DNA from: Paragordius varius
Taxonomy: Eukaryota > Nematomorpha
DNA: 64,000 nucleotides
Assembly (NCBI GenBank): GCA_964247055.1
Contig: OZ176050.1
Span: 4,278,001-4,342,000, forward strand
Direction of reading: 5' to 3'
Position numbers and translations under genes: made by a program. The notes beneath the pieces are model-generated. The model did not search any database. It was not told the DNA's origin and worked only from the letters and a program-made list of their open reading frames with translations. Within the stretch, counting starts at the first letter, position 1. Each line of letters starts with the position of its first letter. Below, in pieces: positions 35,195-55,687 of this stretch.

Positions 35195-35650
35195 AGTGAA
35201 AATTGAAATTATACAAACCAAACGTAAAAATATAAAGACAAATATTTTTTCAAAAGACAACCATACTTTTTTTAAAACCTTAATTTTTGCCATATAAACT
35301 ACAATATGCATTTTAATGGTTGCTTATTTCACACTATAGTTGGGCAATTTGCAACACAGTAGTTGGAAAAACAAAAAATGTTGAAAAAACAATTTTTTTT
35401 CCATACACTACTTTTTTGCAAATTGCCCAACTATAGTGTGAAATAAGCAACCATTAAAATGCATACCGTAATTAATTCAACTTGTAAAATACATAATTGC
35501 ATGTTACCAATATACATTTCTATCTCATACTTTAAAATTTTAAACAATGAGTTATATTTAGAATGATAAGGTCTGTCTTTTGAAAAAAAATATTTGTCTT
35601 TATATTTTTACGTTTCTGTATAATTTTTATTTTTACTGTAAACATTTAAA
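35195..35650. mobile_element. Inverted-repeat MITE (outer element 2)
   Basis: Left end GTGAAAATTGAAATTATACA with AAAGACAAATATTTTTTC; right end the inverted TTGTCTTTATATTTTTACG and CTGTATAATTTTTATTTTT. The body aligns with the body of outer element 1 (shared ACCTTAATTTTTGC, ACCAATATACAT and ACAATGAGTTATATTTA). It carries the palindrome at 35305-35465 as a separate insertion. Confidence 0.75.
35305..35465. mobile_element. Perfect palindromic MITE nested in outer element 2
   Basis: Arms 35305-35354 and 35416-35465 are exact reverse complements over 50 bp (ends TATGCATTTTAATGG / CCATTAAAATGCATA), with a 61-nt spacer. Outer element 1 lacks it at the matching place (around 33485), so it is a later insertion. 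Perfect arm identity points to a recent origin or gene conversion between arms. Confidence 0.85.
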
Positions 35651-36586
35651 CTAGATTGTAAATGAAAATGTAATTTAGGATCAATTTATACATATTTATA
35701 TATTATGTATATAATAACGAAAACTAAATATGTGATAAACCCAAAACATGCGAATAAATTCAAAAATGTAGATATAATTTGATAACATTTACAGAATATT
35801 CCGGATATAAATTTAACCAAAAAATTTCTTTATTTTTTGAGAGATATTCCCAGGTTTGTTGCATAGGTGCCAAAGTTAAATAACAAGAATAAATAATTTC
35901 TCTCTGTACTTCCTGATCGAGGTAATCTCTAAAAAAGTTGCTTAATTTTAACAAAACTCGAGTTTAATCTCTTAATCTGAAACCGTGGGTATTGATTGAC
36001 AAAGTATATATATAAATATAAGAGTGTTACAATCGGCCTCAGTTGTAATTAAATAAAATCGGAACCGTTTTCTTAAAAAAATGTCGAAAATGTGTGAATA
36101 AATGGGTGCTTTTTTTTATAGAATCCAGTTATTAAAAGCAACCTTAAGTTTGTTTCCGAAAAATATTGCAGTCAATTAAAATTTATATTTTAAATAATAA
36201 ATATGGTGAAAATTATATTTGAAAATTTAGTTGCTTAGATAAATGTAATTATTTAGTGCCGTATCTTCCAATCTCATTAATGAAATACATATACTGTTTA
36301 TAACTATGGTTAAATTTCATTTATTGTGGTATCAAATAAAATCACACTGAAATATGCAAAAATGATGAGCAGAAAGTAAAAGCTACAGAAACTAAATTTA
36401 CATGTTAAAATATGTTTTAATTTTGATATAAATTATATTGATAAAGGTAAAAAATGTTTATGATTGCACATGATATACATTTGTCAAATATAGTTCAGTC
36501 CAAATGCGCCACTCATTCCCTTGAAAGCCATGCAGGATAAAATCTAAAATTTTGTAATCTAATGTCCATATACCACACAGTAAAAA
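35651..36586. other. Intergenic DNA downstream of TMEM245
   Basis: No coding exon recognised; the minus-strand frame at 35760-35954 has no family motif. TMEM245 3' untranslated sequence is expected here. Confidence 0.4.
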
Positions 36587-45723
<9,137 letters not shown>

Positions 45724-45892
45724 ATATTTGACTGGTATTGTGCATGAACGGTTAATATATGTTTTTTATCATTTTAAAGTAATATTTTATAAAATATTGT
45801 TTTTTTACAGTGTTAGCGTTTATACTATTATAATAATTTATTATTGACGAAGAAATATAATATAATATATAAGGTCATCATGACACAACTAT

Positions 45893-46477
45893 TTAACACC
45901 TCGATTCAAATTGGGGTATCTAAATACCCCAGACTAAATTTAAATTAATTTTTTCAAAAAACTACTGAAGGAAACGGTCCCAATTTAAATTTATGCTTCT
46001 ATCCTGATAAATATTATTATATATATGCCAAAATATCTTGATAAAATTTTGTTTTGAAAAAAGTTCCGCCTCAAACTACTTAAACGCCATTTTTATTTTA
46101 CAAAAATTTTACAAAATATCGTCTTCATTTAATTTTAAGGGTAAAACTAAAGCTTGTTTTTTATATAAATTACATCTAACATTGATAGAAATAGAAAAAG
46201 CGGTTATTTTGTATTTTTTAATTTTACAATTTGCAACATGTCACGTTGACTAATTTTTTACCTTTCAGTTTTAGCTCAAAATAAGTAACATCAGGTATTT
46301 TTGAATAAAGGTTTTTATATATTTCGGTTTATTAATGTTATATAAGTGCAAAATTTTGCCATGGTTTCGATTGCTTCCATACTTTTTAAACTATTTGATT
46401 TTAAACAGGCCTGGGGTATCCAACTACCCCAATTTGAATCGAAGGACTAAAATGAGTGTGTTGTATCCAAGTGTTAA
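45893..46477. mobile_element. TTAA-flanked MITE, copy 2
   Basis: TTAA at both ends (45893-45896, 46474-46477); left TTAACACCTCGATTCAAATT, right (other strand) TTAACACTTGGATACAACAC. Subterminal GGGGTATCTAAATACCCC is itself palindromic. The frame at 46038-46253 runs inside it and is not a gene. It lies 170 bp upstream of the TMEM245 start codon. Confidence 0.88.
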
Positions 46478-47887
46478 TACAATGATACACACGTGATTAC
46501 TTTAAAAGTTATTTAAGCTTTTTTAGTTACTGCTTGTTTTTAGCAAATGACAAAAATTGCGTACATTTAGTTAGATTTTTGGTGAAAGCTATTGGTTTCA
46601 GCCCAAAAAATATTACTATCATTTATCATGAACCACTAAAAAACAAAACAATATTTTATAATATTCTTATTAAGAGTAGGCAATGAAAGTCCCATTCTTA
46701 AAAAGCTTGTTTTTTTAAAATACAAAAATGTTGAGTATCAACGATTAAATCTTTAAATATATGCCAAATAACATCTAAAAGTTTTTTATTGAAAAATGGA
46801 ATTATTGCTTACAAATTAAATTTATAGCATATTTGTATTGAAACGTTTTTCATACAATTTTGAGGCAAGATGGAAACTATATAAAAAAGCTGTTAGATAT
46901 TGTGACTTGTCTCTTTGGAAGCTATTTAGCATTTTTATATAAGAATAAGTTCGTAATATTTATGTTAAACATAAATTGTTATATTAAAAAATACACAAAT
47001 TTAAAAGCAAACGAACGTTTAATTTAAATTCTGTAAGTTCATCATCGAACTATTTGTAACTGTTTTTTAATAGCTAAAAGCGCATTTTACCGTTTTCATC
47101 ATGATTAAAAATTCTATAAGTACGCTCTAACTATATTTTAGGAAAAAAGTTAGAGTTAGATCTATTTGTTAAATTGCTTAAGATGTAAATTGCAGTTATG
47201 GATCATGAAAAATTATTTTAAAGGGAGCTAAATGCTATAGTTTATTAATACATGTGAAATTTATTTAGAAAATAAGGCCTTGCTGAGCTCGTGTTTTTTA
47301 ATTATGCTCAAAAAATATAGGCGATATAAAACATCGAAAAATTAATTATTGTGTTAAAAGAGGCAGGTATTGATAAAATCAATTTTAAGGATATTATACT
47401 ATGTATTATTTTAAATATAAACAAAAATCTTTGTTGTTAATTTCTAACGCCACAGTTGGTGTGATATTCCAGAACGATATCACAAACCTTTGATAGTTAC
47501 TTTTTATATATACGTTGCGAAACATTTGCTTCAAAAATATAAATAAATTATATTATATACATATAAAAAGCACAATAATATTTTTGTTACAAATTTTTTG
47601 ACTCCTATGGGCAAACACAATAATGGAATTGGGATTGTGCAAAATTTTATTTAGCAAAAAAATTTCCGAAACAATGAATATATTTCTAAAAATTTTATTT
47701 ATATCAAAACTTTCGTGAAGCGAGTTTTATGGTATTTTGATACACAGTAGAAACGGTATAGCACACTTTAAAATATAATATAAACATTTTTTATGTAATT
47801 CATTGATTCTGAACATAACTATCACCTCAAAGATTAAAAAATGTGTTTAAAAAAGCAATTTATAATATACCTTTGAAGACGAACGTA
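46478..47887. other. A+T-rich DNA between two inverted TTAA MITEs
   Basis: No coding exon or further repeat recognised. The two flanking MITE copies are in opposite orientation. Confidence 0.4.
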
Positions 47888-48453
47888 TTAACACGTGGAT
47901 ACAACACATTCATTTTAGTCTTCGATTTAAATTGGGGTAGTTGGATACCCCAGGCCTGTTTAAAATTAAATTCTTTAAAAAATATGAAAGGAATCAATAC
48001 CATTTCAAAATTTTGCACTTATATAACATTAAGAAACCGAAATATATAAAAAGTTTTATTCAAAATCACTTGATATTACTTATTCTAAGCTAAAACCGAA
48101 AGGTAAAAATTTAGTCAACGTGACATGTGTGGTAAAATTAAAAAATAATATAAAATATTCAATTTTTCTATTTCTATCAATGTTAGATGTGATTTAAATA
48201 AAAAAAGGCTTTAATTTTACCCTTAAAACTAAATGAAGACGACATGCAAATATTTTGTAAAATAAAAATGGCGTCGAAGTGGTTTGACATGGAACTTTTT
48301 TTTCAAAACAATATTTAGATATTTTGGCATATTCATATAATTTTTATTAGGATAGAAGCATAAATTTAAATTGGGACCGTTTCATTCATAAAAAATTTTA
48401 ACTCAAATTTAGTCTGGGGTATTTAGACAGTCCAATTATAATCTAGGTGTTAA
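47888..48453. mobile_element. TTAA-flanked MITE, copy 3 (reverse orientation)
   Basis: TTAA at 47888-47891 and 48450-48453; begins TTAACACGTGGATACAACAC and shares its body with copies 1, 2 and 4 (for example GCACTTATATAACATTA and the AATAAAAATGGCGTCGAAGT block). The frame at 47843-48049 overlaps it and is not coding. Confidence 0.85.
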
Positions 48454-50254
48454 AATAAATTTTGAGGTGATAAAAATGTTCAGAATCATCTTCTGTAGAA
48501 AAATGCCTTTATTTAAAATATTTTCCCATCGGATCAGAAATATATGTAATTCGCACCAAAATTTTGCAAAAAAATTAAATTTTTAAGCAAAATATTAATA
48601 TCGGAATTTTTTAATGAATTTATCATATATTTTAGTGCTCGATATTGACATTTTGTGTTTTTTAAGAAATTTGCCCATTTTAGAAAGGTCCAAAAAATTT
48701 ATACTTTCGGAAAAAACATATAAAATTTAAAATTATCATGAAAATATTTTTTACAAATATTTTAAATGATATTTTTTGAAAGAACATTTAGCTTTCGCAT
48801 GCAAAATAAATGCAATAGCCATTATCTGAATCAAGCAATCTATCATATTACCCATAAGACTTAAATAGCACTATTGTAATCTAATACATTTTTCTCTCAA
48901 AATTAATATCAACAGGATATTTTTTGTGTGCACAGTGTAATTAAAAGTAAATATTATAAATATCATTCAGATTTAACCATCGCACCAAATGTTTTTGGCA
49001 GACCTCACGATGAGGAGAACCTTAACTGACATTATCTGACTCAAATTTAAAATATAAAAAACTAACACATTTAACACTAAATCTTGGCATTTATGGCCAT
49101 GTGAATGAGCCTTAAGCTAGAATCGGTAAAGCCGTTTTTATGGCAATGACTCGACTAACTGTTCTATTATAGACAAATTTTGAGCATTATTTTTGTGGCA
49201 ATTAAAAACCTTTTAATTCAAAAAATAGAGAAAAATACGGATTCATATTGTATAATTTTAGCCGATATTTACATGGACAAATTTAGTCAGTTGAACGGCT
49301 CATTAACATGGCCTATATGTTATTATTTCAAATTTTTGACTAACATGCAAATTTTATGCGTTTTAATTTTGGTATTGTCGATCCTAAAGGTTACGAAGTC
49401 TAAATTTATACCAATAAAATATTCCTAAGACTATTGATCCAATAATTCCAGGGTTTAATAAAAAAAATGTAAAGCGTTTTTTTAGATTCTAACGTGAGTT
49501 GTACCCCCCTTCAGACTAGTATAACGATGTAATTTATAACAAGTTATAAAACAGAGAATTTTATAAATTTGAATAAAGTCATACACGAAGTTATTAAATT
49601 TTGAACAATGTGTTTAACGATCTTGTAGAAATATGATGGAATGGTAATATATACACGATACGCAATCGTTTGCGACCCGCATCCGGCGCGCAATGCACCG
49701 CTGATATACTCTAAAAAATTATTGTATAAAAACAGCTTTAGTCGAAGAGGAACATAAAAGTTTAAATTTTAAAAAAGAAATTTTAATACATTATATGGCT
49801 GAAATAAATTTTTTTTTAATATTTATTAGCGCACCATTTATTCAAGGTGTAATTTATAGATAAATCGCTTTTCAAGCTTGGTTAAAGATTAATTTTTATT
49901 TAATTTTTAGGTACTGCATATAACATAACGATTCTAAAGTTTGGATTAAGCAAAATTAAGAAGTTTTTTTTTTACATTTTTTCTATCCTTCACATATTTT
50001 CCCATTATGGTTAACTTAAGGTCCGTTTTTTTATTATTCTTTTGTAAATCGCACATCAATTTTTGGATTAACCTATATATATTTACAACCAATTACTTTC
50101 AACACTTTATATTTTGTAAGTTTTATACTAAGTTTTTCGGTTCATTACCCATGATAATTACTTTTTGATTCGCTCAAAAACAAATGACCTTGTAAATTTT
50201 ATATATAAAAACAAATTTTACAAATATCATAATCATTTAATATAATTTGCCGAA
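48454..50254. other. A+T-rich DNA with a hAT-like terminus
   Basis: No conserved exon. At 49670-49703, read on the minus strand, CAGCGGTGCATTGCGCGCCG followed by GATGCGGGTCGCAAACG is a hAT-type end; the partner end was not found. The frame at 49180-49428 (82 codons, + strand) has hydrophobic stretches but no family motif. Confidence 0.4.
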
Positions 50255-50425
50255 ATGAATTGTTTTTTATTATTTCTTTTATGGGCATATATTGGCTATT
50301 TTAAGAGCCAACCACTCGCCCCACCTCCAATTAATTCTAAACAAATTACTGCGTTGGATTATTTGAATGATGTTATTCTAAAACACTTGAATATAAAGAA
50401 GGTCTTTTTACAAAAAACCAATTAA
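50255..50425 (+). CDS. Possible small secreted peptide precursor
   Basis: A 56-codon frame that opens with a textbook signal peptide: M-N-C, then FLLFLLWAYIGYF, then a likely cleavage near KSQ-PLAPPP. The mature part would be PLAPPPINSKQITALDYLND and VILKHLNIKK, followed by VFLQKTN and stop. The sequence AAG-GTCTTT after LNIKK could be a splice donor; a downstream candidate exon at about 51014-51070 (after TTATAG) would continue in phase as RDVSEKMIKPL, creating a K-K-R dibasic cleavage site at the junction. This is a peptide-hormone or effector layout, but no known family is recognised and the frame is short enough to occur by chance. Confidence 0.35.
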   Translation: MNCFLLFLLWAYIGYFKSQPLAPPPINSKQITALDYLNDVILKHLNIKKVFLQKTN

Positions 50426-50429
50426 ATAT

Positions 50430-51242
50430 ATTCTTATTCCTCATAAATCCACGAAATTTGAATCGGTCTATTATTAAAAAAATATTAATCGGTTCAAAAC
50501 TTTAGGAAAGATCGTCACCAAAATCATTTTTCAATCAATAATCGTATTTTACCGCCTTAATAGGCTATGATATCCCAAATTTTTAAAGTGGATTTAATCA
50601 AAGGGAATCTTTGCTTTTTTTATATTTTTTGTTAACTTAATAATTGTTTAACATTTTTACTTTTAGCAAGCTTAATTATAAAGCAAACTTTAGTAAATTA
50701 TTTTATTTCTATGGTTAGGGTTATAAAATTATATATAGTCTCAATTATCCACTTTAATAATAAAAAATAAATACTTCGATATCCGATTAGTTCATGATCG
50801 GATGGCCCATGAAATATTTTGTTATGCATAAATACCGTTGTCCATCATTTTTTGGTCATATATAATTTTGTGAAAGCCCATTTTTTGTATTACACACAGA
50901 ATCTTAAGTAACCATTATTTTTGAAACGACAAAATATGATAATCATAATAATCATGTTATAAATTTTCCATGTCCGGATTTAGTTAATTGTAAATTTATT
51001 TTATACTTATAGAGGGATGTGTCGGAAAAAATGATTAAACCTCTAGCAGTAAGCACTGTCATATAATCTTATAGTTTGCGTTATGAACACCAACAAGTCC
51101 AAAACTTTCCCATAATTGACGTTTTTATAAAATTTTCTCCTCTTGCTTCTTTTAATAAATTATGCTATGATGCTTTATAACTACATAGTGTATCAAATTG
51201 GGGTTCATTATTAGGTTTTGTAATAAATAACTTTATATAGAG
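50430..51242. other. A+T-rich DNA, possible second exon of the peptide gene
   Basis: Apart from the candidate exon after the acceptor at about 51013, nothing is recognised. Confidence 0.35.
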
Positions 51243-52740
51243 CAGTGGTACTCAAACTGCGGCCTAAGAGTGATTTAAAATTGCCCTATATTGATACTTA
51301 AATTATTTTTTTTATTAATGAATTTTTTAAATACATATAAACGAAATTTCGCTTATTTAATTTATATTCTTTAGATTTAATTTTGTTATCTTCAGTTTGA
51401 AACGTAAAAAAATTTTCCTACATTAAAATGATTTCAAAAATAAAGAAATATGTATTATGTCCCTGACTTTCTTCCATAAAAGCTTTGTATGAAATTTGCT
51501 ATATTTAGAAAAAAATATGAAACCGTTTACTGATTCCCAACTAATAAAAGAATGTCTAATAAATAGTTGCACTTTTTTATCTGATAAATTCCATAATAAA
51601 GATCAAATCATGGGGCAAATTAAAAAACTTCAACTTTCTGATTCAACATGTGCTCGACGCATTGAAGATATGTCTAAATATATTTTTAACAATACATTAT
51701 TGGCTATGAAAAACTGCAAATATTTTAGTATTGCTATTGATTAGCACTGATATTAGTTCAACGCCTCAATGTGCGCTCTTCGTGAGATTTTGCAACAAAC
51801 ATAGTCAACGAGATATTTTTACCAATGAATACCAAGATTTTTTCGGTAATAATGGTATTATATCTATGTAAAAGTTGGTTTCGATTTGCACATATGGCTT
51901 CCCTCTATAATTGAAATAAACAAAGGATTTATTCCTCTAAAATAATTTGCAAAGTATTTTATCCTTTCAGTGCTTTATTCATCAGCAAAACTTGGTTTGT
52001 GTAAAAGATGGCACTCAATTCGGTTAAAACGGTTGTGGATGTAGTTAACCACATTCGTGGCAAAGAATTCAACCGCCGTAAATTAAAAAACCTTCTAAAA
52101 GATATCAGTGTGTTTGATGATATTCTTTTGTACAGTGCTGTGGGATGGCTGAGCCTTTGCAAAGTATTAAATAGATTTTTTTTAAGACATGAAATTCTAT
52201 TATTTATAAAAGATAACAGAAAGTTTAACGATATGAATAGTGACAAACGGCGGGTTTTATTAGTTTATTGCGATATTATTTATAATCTTAGTATTTTTAA
52301 TACAAGTCTTCAAGGGAGCAAAATAATATTATTTGCTAATCAAACTTTGCTTTTGAAGAAAAATTAATTATAAACAAAATTTTATAAATAAAGCACTTCT
52401 ATATGTAATTTTCAACACTTAAAACGATTTTGAAGAAAATATGGAATTTTCCTCAGACATTTTTTTAATAATAGAAAATCCAACATTATTTATCATCTAA
52501 TGATATGAAATCAGATTTGAAGAATTAAAATAATAAAAATTCCTTAAAACTCATTGAAAATCCATGGCATATGGATATATCCATAACTAATTAACTTGAG
52601 CGTTTGGGTTTCGAACAGGCGCATATTATTGAAAAATTCGTAGATTTTAAAAATGATTCCAATTTGGAGGCTATATTCGAGGAGAATTGTTGAGAATATA
52701 GAAATAATTTCAGTTTAGCTTAAATTAAATGGTAAAAAAC
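51243..52740 (+). mobile_element. hAT transposon with decayed transposase (ZBED5/FAM200/SCAND3-like)
   Basis: Left end CAGTGGTACTCAAACTGCGG at 51243 is a canonical hAT terminus. Transposase-like protein follows: 51520-51744 reads FTDSQLIKECLINS, LQLSDSTCARRIEDMSKYIF and NCKYFSIAID, the family's pattern before D-E-S-T-D-I-S-S. The next piece, TDISSTPQCALFVRFC, is in another frame just after (about 51747-51795), so the gene is frameshifted. 51962-52370 continues with CFIHQQNLVC, VVDVVNHIRGKEFNRRKLKN, YSAVGWLSLCKVLNRFFLRH and SIFNTSLQGSK, matching the RNase H-like core and the W-L-S-R-G-K-V-L block (here S-L-C-K). The middle CTDGAPSM region is degenerate and the N-terminal zinc finger is not visible. 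Dead copy; right end not placed. Confidence 0.85.
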
Positions 52741-52765
52741 GCCATCTTTATATTAAATATTAAAC

Positions 52766-52921
52766 ATGTATGGAGATTATTTTCTTAGGCTACCTTTGAA
52801 ATTAGAAGTCATAGTACTCCTTATCAAGCCATAGGTGGCTTTATAAAACGAAATTTTTTTACTACGTGTCATAGTTTAAAACGCGTTTCGTCCTTAGGCT
52901 AAGAAAATAATCTCTGTATGA
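52766..52921. mobile_element. Palindromic MITE, about 156 bp
   Basis: Left CATGTATGGAGATTATTTTC-TTAGGC and right GGCTAAGAAAATAATCTCTG-TATGAT are inverted repeats of about 26 bp with one or two mismatches. No coding capacity. It lies just after the hAT remnant and could be near its right boundary. Confidence 0.65.
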
Positions 52922-53339
52922 TATTCCACTATTTTAAATCCTATTTTGCATAAATTATATACTTTATATTTCCCATCCATGTAAGATTCCGAAATAGAGT
53001 ATAAATTTTTAAACACTCATAAACTAGATGACAAAAAAATTCAAAAATAAAAAACGATATTTTTAGTTTTATATTAATGTATATAAGTTTTTTTACTGGA
53101 TCAAATATGAATGTTACGAATTAAATAGTAAGCTTAGCTAGTAAATAACAATTATATAGTTTCTTAAAATATTTTGTCTTTTAAGTGTGTTAAAAGAAAA
53201 ACGCCATATTTTGACCTGAGATTTTATAGAAACCCTAACTATATGATTTTGGGCTATTTATATATTGAAAATATTTTATAAAATGATAATAAACCATAAT
53301 ATCTCAAATTTTATCATTATTTTTTGAATCTTAATTCGT

Positions 53340-53490
53340 ACCGATGAGTGCTAACAAGCACGAAACTCTGCTATACTAATGACCAAAGAGTTTCACATAT
53401 CGTTTATAATTTCTGTTTAAAATTATCCTTCAATTAATTTTCTATTTAATTTTCGATTATCATTATCTTACGGATTTTACAACTGTTATT
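53340..53490. repeat. Half copy of the GTGCTTGTTAGCAC palindrome family
   Basis: Contains GAGTGCTAACAAGCACGAAA, then CACATATCGTTTATAATTTC and ends CGGATTTTACAACTGTTATT, matching the right half (inverted) of the units at 32703-33456. Confidence 0.7.
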
Positions 53491-54644
53491 AATATCCTTA
53501 ATTTTCACTTTTTTGCCCGAGTTTAATTTTTTCTCAATATTTCAAAAACTAGGTCGTATACTGCAAATAAATACGCTGTCATAGGCTATCTCATGGAAAA
53601 AAATTATATCGTTAAAATTTTTGCACACAGTATATATATAAACTCCTAACTGACAGTATTTGCTTGTATTCATTCGATGATAATTATAAGAATTGTAAAA
53701 ATATAATTTTGAAGGCTAAAAAAATAGTTTTCTTATCTTAAGTGCCATAATATCGATATATATTTCACGCTGTTTGACAAGTTTTTAGATGTTTACACTC
53801 CAAATAAGTATATAAAAAAATTAAAAAATTTCAGGGTCAGAAAAAAGCAATTCTAGGGCTGCGGTTTCAATCTCACAGTCTACTCTATAACCAGAGATAA
53901 AGATAATAGTTTTATTTGTTTCGAATGGTTCAAAGATAGCTTATTTAACTGCTTCAAGGATAATCATACGTTGGAGCGGCTATTTAGTTGTTATACGTAA
54001 ACTTTACATCAAGCGGGATTATTTTCAATTTTCCTTATGACCATTTTTCCAGTAAGTTAATTATGGTAAGGAAATTTACATGCTTAAATAGCCATTTTAA
54101 AAGAAAATTTCCGCTACAAGATTAGGCATTAACCTTTTTTAAACTATTTATATTAACAAACGCTGCCTGATGGTTACAAACATTTTTGGATATGAATTAG
54201 CTTTTGCACTGCTAAAAAATTAATATCATTTTTAGATATGTTGTTGTAATCAAAAAAGTGTGCTAATATATAAAGAAAATATCCGACAATGCAATAAGTT
54301 TACTATATATATATATATATTTATGTTTAATGCTATATCGCCAATAAAATTAATATTTTGCACAAAGTGTCCAGTAATTTATCTGATGCCTTATCCATCC
54401 AACTAATTTTAAAACTTTTAGAAAAATAAATTACCTATTTTTTTATAATTATCTTTATTCATTATGATAATATATCCTATTTGGTATTTTAAATACGTTT
54501 ATAATTTTATCAAATCACGAGACTTTTAGTTTATACACAGCATTAAGGTTTGCAAAAATAATTTATATATCTTGGCATCAAATCATTTGTGAGACAATGA
54601 ATTGTCTTGTGTCGTACAGTATTATCAGAGAAATATAAAAAGTA

Positions 54645-54705
<61 letters not shown>

Positions 54706-55361
54706 GGGATTGTTCTGTGAAATATTTTATTAAAAAATGTAATTTGATGACCATATATAAATAAACAAATATTATTTAATTTTTTATTTTTGTTGCAATA
54801 TATAACTTTGTTAATTATAAAATAATTTTATCAAATAGTTTGTTGAGTATGACATTATCATCCTTTATTAATGGCAGGTAAATATTTTTTATCCAATTTT
54901 GTGATAATTTTGATGCAATCTTTATAAATAGTATTTTCATCAAGAAAGAATGAATTGTTAAACTTAATTTTCTATAAATACATATATGATCAATATGTTT
55001 TTGGTATTAGACACTCGATATTAAATAATGACCAATCTATTAAACTTCACTTTTTATTATTATATAAAGGTATGATCGATATAACAATTTATTATTATCC
55101 AGAAACTCAGGATTTAAGTTAAAAAAACATTTTTATCACATATTCATTCATTATTTTTTACCAAGAAATACGGACACAACGTAAAAAAGGCAACTATGAC
55201 CTTTTTACTTGATATATTCACATATATACATAACTATCTGGAACTTTATAAATAGATTACATATAAAAAACCAAGGTTTTATAAATATGGTTGTCTTTTA
55301 GAAAAAAATATTTGTCTACGTTTTATCTGTATAATTTCAATTCTCATGGTATATTATTTAG
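53491..55361. other. Region upstream of PNP
   Basis: No coding exon securely recognised; the first PNP exon(s) should lie here. ATGGCAG at 54871-54877 followed by GTAAAT looks like a mini first exon, but its phase does not fit the acceptor at 55360-55361. 55280-55345 is a repeat end related to 33600-33665. A (AT)n tract of about 54 bp is at 54647-54700. Confidence 0.4.
54647..54700. repeat. (AT)27 microsatellite
   Basis: Longest perfect dinucleotide run in the window, about 54 bp. Confidence 0.9.
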
Positions 55362-55649
55362 TGATGAAACCATCATTGAACATAGTAGCAATGGCTTTAA
55401 TGGCAATACTAATAATAACTCGTCTGTTTCTAAACCCCTAATTGACCCCGATATTGATCCCAACCGATTTGCTTTTGATGCAGAAGCTTGCCAATTCATA
55501 AAATCTAAAATTCCTCATGAAATGGAATTACCTTCGGTAGGTATCATATGTGGATCTGGACTGTATAAGATTGGTGAAATCTTACAAGATTCAATTTCAA
55601 TCCCATACCAAGAGATACCAGGGATGTTTGAATCAAAAGGTAGGATCAA

Positions 55650-55687
<38 letters not shown>

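Noticed and set aside
46038-46253. Plus-strand frame of 71 codons, and its relatives at 60336-60521, 60607-60813 and 47843-48049
   Set aside because: All lie in copies of the TTAA MITE and are not conserved as protein between copies (frame breaks differ).
50255-50425. Reading the small secreted peptide as a neuropeptide F/Y relative
   Set aside because: The spacing of the Y-L and following aromatic positions is off, and there is no Arg-Pro-Arg-Phe-Gly amidation end.
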